DNA from: Candidatus Bathyarchaeota archaeon
GTDB lineage: Archaea; Thermoproteota; Bathyarchaeia; TCS64
Length of the DNA stretch: 17,228 nt
NCBI GenBank assembly: GCA_018396515.1
Contig: JAGTQJ010000015.1
Location: forward strand, 1 to 17,228
Direction of reading: 5' to 3'
Shown here: positions 14,364 to 17,228 of the stretch, piece after piece
How the letters are laid out: each line of letters begins with the position of its first letter
Position numbering within the stretch: the first letter of the stretch is position 1
Program-made: the position numbers and the translations under genes
The notes under the pieces: model-generated
What the model was told of the DNA's origin: nothing
What the model saw: only the letters and a program-made list of their open reading frames with translations
Databases searched by the model: none

Positions 14364-15683
14364 ATGAGAGTCCTAGCGCCCAGGTTCAGGTGGATTCTTG
14401 TTCTTGAAGCGCTCTTAGCGGGGATATACACCTCTTTAACAAGGGGCCTATTCGTGGTCTATCTGGTCTCTGTGGGATATGCTGTCGAAGGCATCTCCCT
14501 CGTGGTCATGGCCTCCTCCGCCTCCTCAACCCTACTGGGGGTATTTCTCTACAGGAGACCAACATTCATCATGAGGAGATCTAAGATTAAACTGATCCTT
14601 TTTCATGCATTTGAGAGGATTACCTGGATTTTGATCTCCCTTGTGAATCATACTCTGTTCATCTCTATTCTCTACTCTGCTTATATGATCTCCTCTTCCC
14701 TCATAAGCATCCTGATAGCCTTCACGATATATGGCTCTCTCGATGAGGAGGGGATACGAGATGTTACTGGGAAGAGGTCTGCCGCCAGCGGGGTCTCAAG
14801 CGTCTTAGGATACGCCTTGGGGGCCCTCCTGCTGGCCCTCCTCCCCGCCGATGAGAAATTCTCTTACATATTTCCCCTAGGGTCTCTTATCGGACTGGTC
14901 TCAACCCTCCTTATCTCGCTCCTAGACCTCTCCCACCTCGAGGAGATGAGCATCCCAGTAGGGGTCGAGCAGCCCGAGAGAATATTCTCAACCTCCTCCT
15001 TCTTCATGATCTTCCTGGCCTCGGGGAACTTCGGGGGAATCATCTGGACACCTTACGTGATGAACCGTCTCGGAGGGCCCGCCTTCATACCCGCTTTGAT
15101 GAGCCTCTTCGGCTCCATTTCCAGCATCACCGCATCCCTCTTCTGGAAGGCTAGATCCTTCACAATCCTCAGGGTGGGCCTTCTTCTCAACGCCCTAGGA
15201 CCCCTTGTAATCTGGATGACCCCTCACCCAGCCCTCCACATCCTGATAAACATATATACCTCTTTCACCTACACCGCTGGGAACTTCATAGGCTCCTTCC
15301 TCTTCGCCAGGTACAAGGAATGGTTCGGGGCTGTCAAGTCTAGCGTGTTGTTGGGGTTGATAGGGAGCATCGCCCAGCTGGTGGCTTCACCCCTCGGGAT
15401 GCTCATCGGTGAGAACTACCTCCAAGGCTTCACGGTCATGTTCGCGCTTAAGGCATTGGCTAACCTCCTCGCCTTTCTCACCATACCAGAGGTCGCCATC
15501 GTCCCCGAGGAGGTTGCCAGGACATACTCCCGCATCCTCTACAGCAGCAGTCTCACAGGCTACCAGTTCGCCTTCGAGGTCTCAAAGGAGACGATACTGG
15601 TCACCCTTAAACTAATAACGTTCTCAATGGTCATAATCGCATTGTACATCATATATAGAGTGTTATGGATTCTGATGACCTAA
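14364..15683 (+). CDS. MFS-type membrane transporter
   Basis: A 439-residue protein with about 12 predicted membrane helices in two halves, plus a hydrophobic C-terminal helix (ITFSMVIIALYIIYRVLWIL). Each half begins with a long glycine- and serine-rich helix pair, such as VLEALLAGIYTSLTRGLFVV and FMIFLASGNFGGIIWTPYVM, as in the major facilitator superfamily. The usual loop 2-3 motif is reduced to YRRPTFIMRRSK. Substrate cannot be told. The ATG at 14364 follows GGGGGGT and is chosen over the TTG at 14361. It is divergent from the cation antiporter across an intergenic region with two inverted repeats, so the pair may share control. The fold call rests on hydropathy and length, not on a diagnostic motif. 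Confidence 0.7.
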   Translation: MRVLAPRFRWILVLEALLAGIYTSLTRGLFVVYLVSVGYAVEGISLVVMASSASSTLLGVFLYRRPTFIMRRSKIKLILFHAFERITWILISLVNHTLFISILYSAYMISSSLISILIAFTIYGSLDEEGIRDVTGKRSAASGVSSVLGYALGALLLALLPADEKFSYIFPLGSLIGLVSTLLISLLDLSHLEEMSIPVGVEQPERIFSTSSFFMIFLASGNFGGIIWTPYVMNRLGGPAFIPALMSLFGSISSITASLFWKARSFTILRVGLLLNALGPLVIWMTPHPALHILINIYTSFTYTAGNFIGSFLFARYKEWFGAVKSSVLLGLIGSIAQLVASPLGMLIGENYLQGFTVMFALKALANLLAFLTIPEVAIVPEEVARTYSRILYSSSLTGYQFAFEVSKETILVTLKLITFSMVIIALYIIYRVLWILMT

Positions 15684-15686
15684 GAG

Positions 15687-15696
15687 AATTTTTATG
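15687..15696 (+). promoter_or_regulatory. Promoter-like element before the first MscS-type protein
   Basis: AATTTTTATG directly after the transporter stop, with expected transcription start near 15717 and a 13-base leader. It suggests the next gene is not simply a read-through partner of the transporter. Confidence 0.35.
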
Positions 15697-15729
15697 AGTC
15701 GCATCCATCTAGGGAAAGGGGAATGAGCA

Positions 15730-16350
15730 TTGACCGCCCAAGAACTGTTCAGGATTCTCGGCGAAGTCCTCTTCCAGATAGCGAACGAGGTCGTCAGGCT
15801 GCTCCCGAGATTGCTTGCGGCCCTGGTGATAATAGCCCTAACCCTAATGGGGATCAGGATCGTGAACCTCTCATTCAGGAAGCTCCTCGCCCTCGCAAGG
15901 CTGGATGAGATGTTCAAACAACTATCTGGCTTCTCCCTCCCCTTCTCAATAGACAGCCTGATAATCTTCCTAGCTGATCTGGGTATATCTCTCATCTCCC
16001 TCTATGCAATGGTAGGCCTTTTTCTACCGTCCCAACACCTACATCTGATGAATGAGGGATTGGCCTATGGGGCGCGGGTCCTCAGCGTCATACTCCTCGC
16101 CGTGATCCTTCTAGCTATATTCAACTCTATAGTTGGAAGGATCAGGGTCGAGGCTCGGCTAAGGAGCTACGCCATGTTTATAGTCCTCCTTCTTGTGACT
16201 GCGATGCTGGTAGACATAACAGCCCTGAGCGAACAGGTGAAGAACGAACTCATAGGAGGCCTCTCCCTCGGCGTAGGGATCTCCATCGGCGTCTTCGCCA
16301 TATGGTTCTTCTTCCACGAGTACTTCGACGAGCTCATCAGGAGAAGGTAG
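15730..16350 (+). CDS. Small MscS-type (conserved TM helix) membrane protein
   Basis: A 206-residue membrane protein with about five helices. The first part, EVVRLLPRLLAALVIIALTL then RKLLALARLDEMFKQL, has the layout of the conserved TM-helix repeat found at the start of many MscS-like channels (PF05552 type). The middle SLIIFLADLGISLISLYAMV continues that pattern. The cytosolic beta-domain and vestibule of true MscS are absent, so it either forms a minimal pore or works with a partner. The start is TTG at 15730, with AAGGGG 8-10 bases ahead. An overlapping ATG at 15723 opens only a low-complexity shadow frame. A partial relative starts at 16987. Confidence 0.75.
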   Translation: MTAQELFRILGEVLFQIANEVVRLLPRLLAALVIIALTLMGIRIVNLSFRKLLALARLDEMFKQLSGFSLPFSIDSLIIFLADLGISLISLYAMVGLFLPSQHLHLMNEGLAYGARVLSVILLAVILLAIFNSIVGRIRVEARLRSYAMFIVLLLVTAMLVDITALSEQVKNELIGGLSLGVGISIGVFAIWFFFHEYFDELIRRR

Positions 16351-16644
16351 GCCCCTTCTAGAGGCGGGAAAGAGTAGGGCCTTCAATCCCCCGAGTTAGC
16401 TGTGGAGACTCGAAAGGTAACCCCCACTTGACATGGCCCAATATTAGGTGGAGACAATAGCAGACAGCATCCAATGGCCATGGTCTTCACGAGATAGAAA
16501 GATGAAGTCCTACTAGCACACCTCATGATAAAAACATGTCTGAGCCCTCTAAATGAACTGAAGATACGACGGAAGGAAAGAGCGCTATAATCACCGTAAG
16601 AACACAAGACCCTTAAAAGTCTCTAGAAAATCCCTTTAACTTAT

Positions 16645-16884
16645 TTATAGACTTTTATTGGGAAGTTTCACAACTCGACCCACATCATTTATATATTCTA
16701 TCACCTTTTTCAACTCCTCTCAAGCATTTCAAAATCTATTATTCCATCATAAAAGTTCATTTCGTGCAGATATCTCCCTCTTGCACCATATCTATACCTT
16801 AACCCTAGCTTTTCAACCTCATAAGAACGGTGACCATTCAGCTACTAGCTCTTCAGCCCTCCTCCTTTTCTGATGATATGCATA
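16645..16884 (-). pseudogene. Decayed PaREP1/HEPN-like gene
   Basis: Three minus-strand pieces in different frames read as one protein. They are KRRRAEELVAEW (about 16875-16835), then NGHRSYEVEKLGLRYRYGA with RGRYLHEMNFYDGIIDFEML (about 16843-16710), then EELKKVIEYINDV ending at 16645. The order of an N-terminal AEEL helix, a middle block, and LHxNFY followed by a C-terminal VI-x-x-IN helix is what I expect of PaREP1-type HEPN proteins in hyperthermophilic archaea. The middle piece is open for over 40 codons with no usable start. Two frame changes and missing sequence mark it as broken. The family call rests on short motifs. Confidence 0.4.
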
Positions 16885-16946
16885 GTCCTGCTAGGGAGAT
16901 GATCGAAGTATGACCGGTAGAAGGAGTGAAACCTTGGGTGAACAAA

Positions 16947-16956
16947 ACTTTTATTA
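16947..16956 (+). promoter_or_regulatory. TATA box of the second MscS-type gene
   Basis: ACTTTTATTA with a transcription start expected near 16976, about 11 bases before the ATG at 16987. GAGGGT is placed seven bases or so before the ATG as a ribosome site. Confidence 0.45.
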
Positions 16957-16986
16957 GTTGGTCCTGAAATTCGTTGAGGGTAATTT

Positions 16987-17228
16987 ATGCAACTCATTGG
17001 AATCTTGGAGCGTTTCTGGCTCTCCATCGTTGAAGCAACGCCTAGGATAGTTGGGGCCCTCATAGTCCTCGGGGTGGGTTGGGGGTTCGGCCGCCTACTG
17101 GGGAAGGGGGTTTCTAGCCTCATAAGGAGGATGAGGATCGAGGAGTCTTTCAGGAAGACCCTCCTCGGGAGGGCATTGGACCGCTCTGGCGTCTCTCTGG
17201 GACTTTTCCTGGACCTCGCGGTGAGGTG
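16987..17228 (+). CDS. Partial MscS-type membrane protein, second in tandem
   Basis: The first 80 codons of a protein cut by the window's right edge. The layout repeats that of the 15730 gene: a short amphipathic start (FWLSIVEATPRIVGALIVLG), one long hydrophobic helix continuing into GWGFGRLLGKG, then a charged link (LIRRMRIEESFRKTL) and the beginning of a second helix (SGVSLGLFLDLAV). The pattern of P-R-I-V-G-A-L followed by G-R-L-L-G is the conserved TM-helix repeat of MscS-related channels. Whether a beta-domain follows cannot be seen. It has its own promoter and ribosome site, so it is probably transcribed independently of the first copy. Confidence 0.75.
   Translation, partial: MQLIGILERFWLSIVEATPRIVGALIVLGVGWGFGRLLGKGVSSLIRRMRIEESFRKTLLGRALDRSGVSLGLFLDLAVR

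Larger units (their letters stand above)
16351..16986. other. Long gap with gene relics between the two MscS-type genes
   Basis: A gap of 636 bases without an intact gene. The first half (16380-16620) has a protein-like plus frame (LLAHLMIKTCLSPLNELKIR) broken by several stops; no family recognised. The second half holds the PaREP1/HEPN-like relic on the minus strand (16645-16884). The right end carries the promoter and GAGGGT ribosome site of the next gene. No tRNA found. Confidence 0.55.

Noticed and set aside
15723..15908. 61-residue plus frame starting with ATG
   Set aside because: Arg/Pro-rich shadow of the MscS-type protein, which has membrane helices and natural codon use in the TTG-started frame.
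16868..16935. Possible C/D box RNA (TGATGA-like stretch)
   Set aside because: No paired CTGA D boxes at suitable spacing.
16845..17123. 92-residue minus frame at the right end
   Set aside because: It overlaps the start of the second MscS-type gene antisense and has a Pro/Arg-rich, non-protein-like composition.

Overview
The window looks archaeal. Arginine is mostly AGG/AGA and isoleucine often ATA. Many starts are GTG or TTG. Several genes sit 5-15 bases behind a BRE/TATA element, as in leaderless or near-leaderless archaeal transcripts. The gene content agrees: inositol-phosphate enzymes, a B12-type radical SAM protein, a PIN-toxin relic and a DUF6754-like membrane protein. A Thermoproteota or Bathyarchaeia-like lineage is my best guess. 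No rRNA or tRNA is present to place it, and I found no CRISPR array, intact IS element or prophage.

Layout. 1-1671 (minus): three co-oriented genes. These are a DUF6754-like membrane protein, a polytopic membrane protein and a partial secreted or membrane protein cut by the window edge. 1878-2339 (minus): an AT-rich, membrane-anchored orphan. 2579-4750: a B12-binding radical SAM enzyme (plus), convergent and overlapping with a two-gene minus unit of a nitroreductase and a small helical protein. 4850-7382: a divergent pair, an Asp/Glu/hydantoin-type racemase (minus) and a MurL-like PP-loop protein (plus). 7539-8138 (minus): an ArsR-type regulator, divergent from the inositol operon. 8264-12108 (plus): inositol-1-phosphate synthase, an inositol-1-phosphate cytidylyltransferase-like NTP transferase, a CDP-alcohol phosphatidyltransferase, a small membrane protein with a probable frameshift, and a glycosyltransferase. 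12109-12937: a graveyard holding a broken VapC-like PIN gene and a possible broken partner. 12938-15683: a Na+/Ca2+ exchanger-family antiporter (minus) divergent from an MFS-type transporter (plus), with a strong inverted repeat between them. 15730-17228: two related small MscS-type membrane proteins in tandem, separated by 636 bases that include a probable decayed PaREP1/HEPN gene.

How the genes work together. The clearest pathway is glucose-6-phosphate to inositol-1-phosphate (synthase), then CDP-inositol (cytidylyltransferase), then transfer to a phosphodiester product (CDP-OH transferase). In Archaeoglobus and other hyperthermophiles the last two steps are one fused protein making di-myo-inositol phosphate. 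Here they are separate, overlapping genes, followed by a glycosyltransferase that may decorate the product. The most unexpected gene is the MurL-like epimerase homologue. Its bacterial relatives make D-glutamate on a peptidoglycan precursor, yet here it sits in an archaeal setting beside an amino-acid racemase-family gene.
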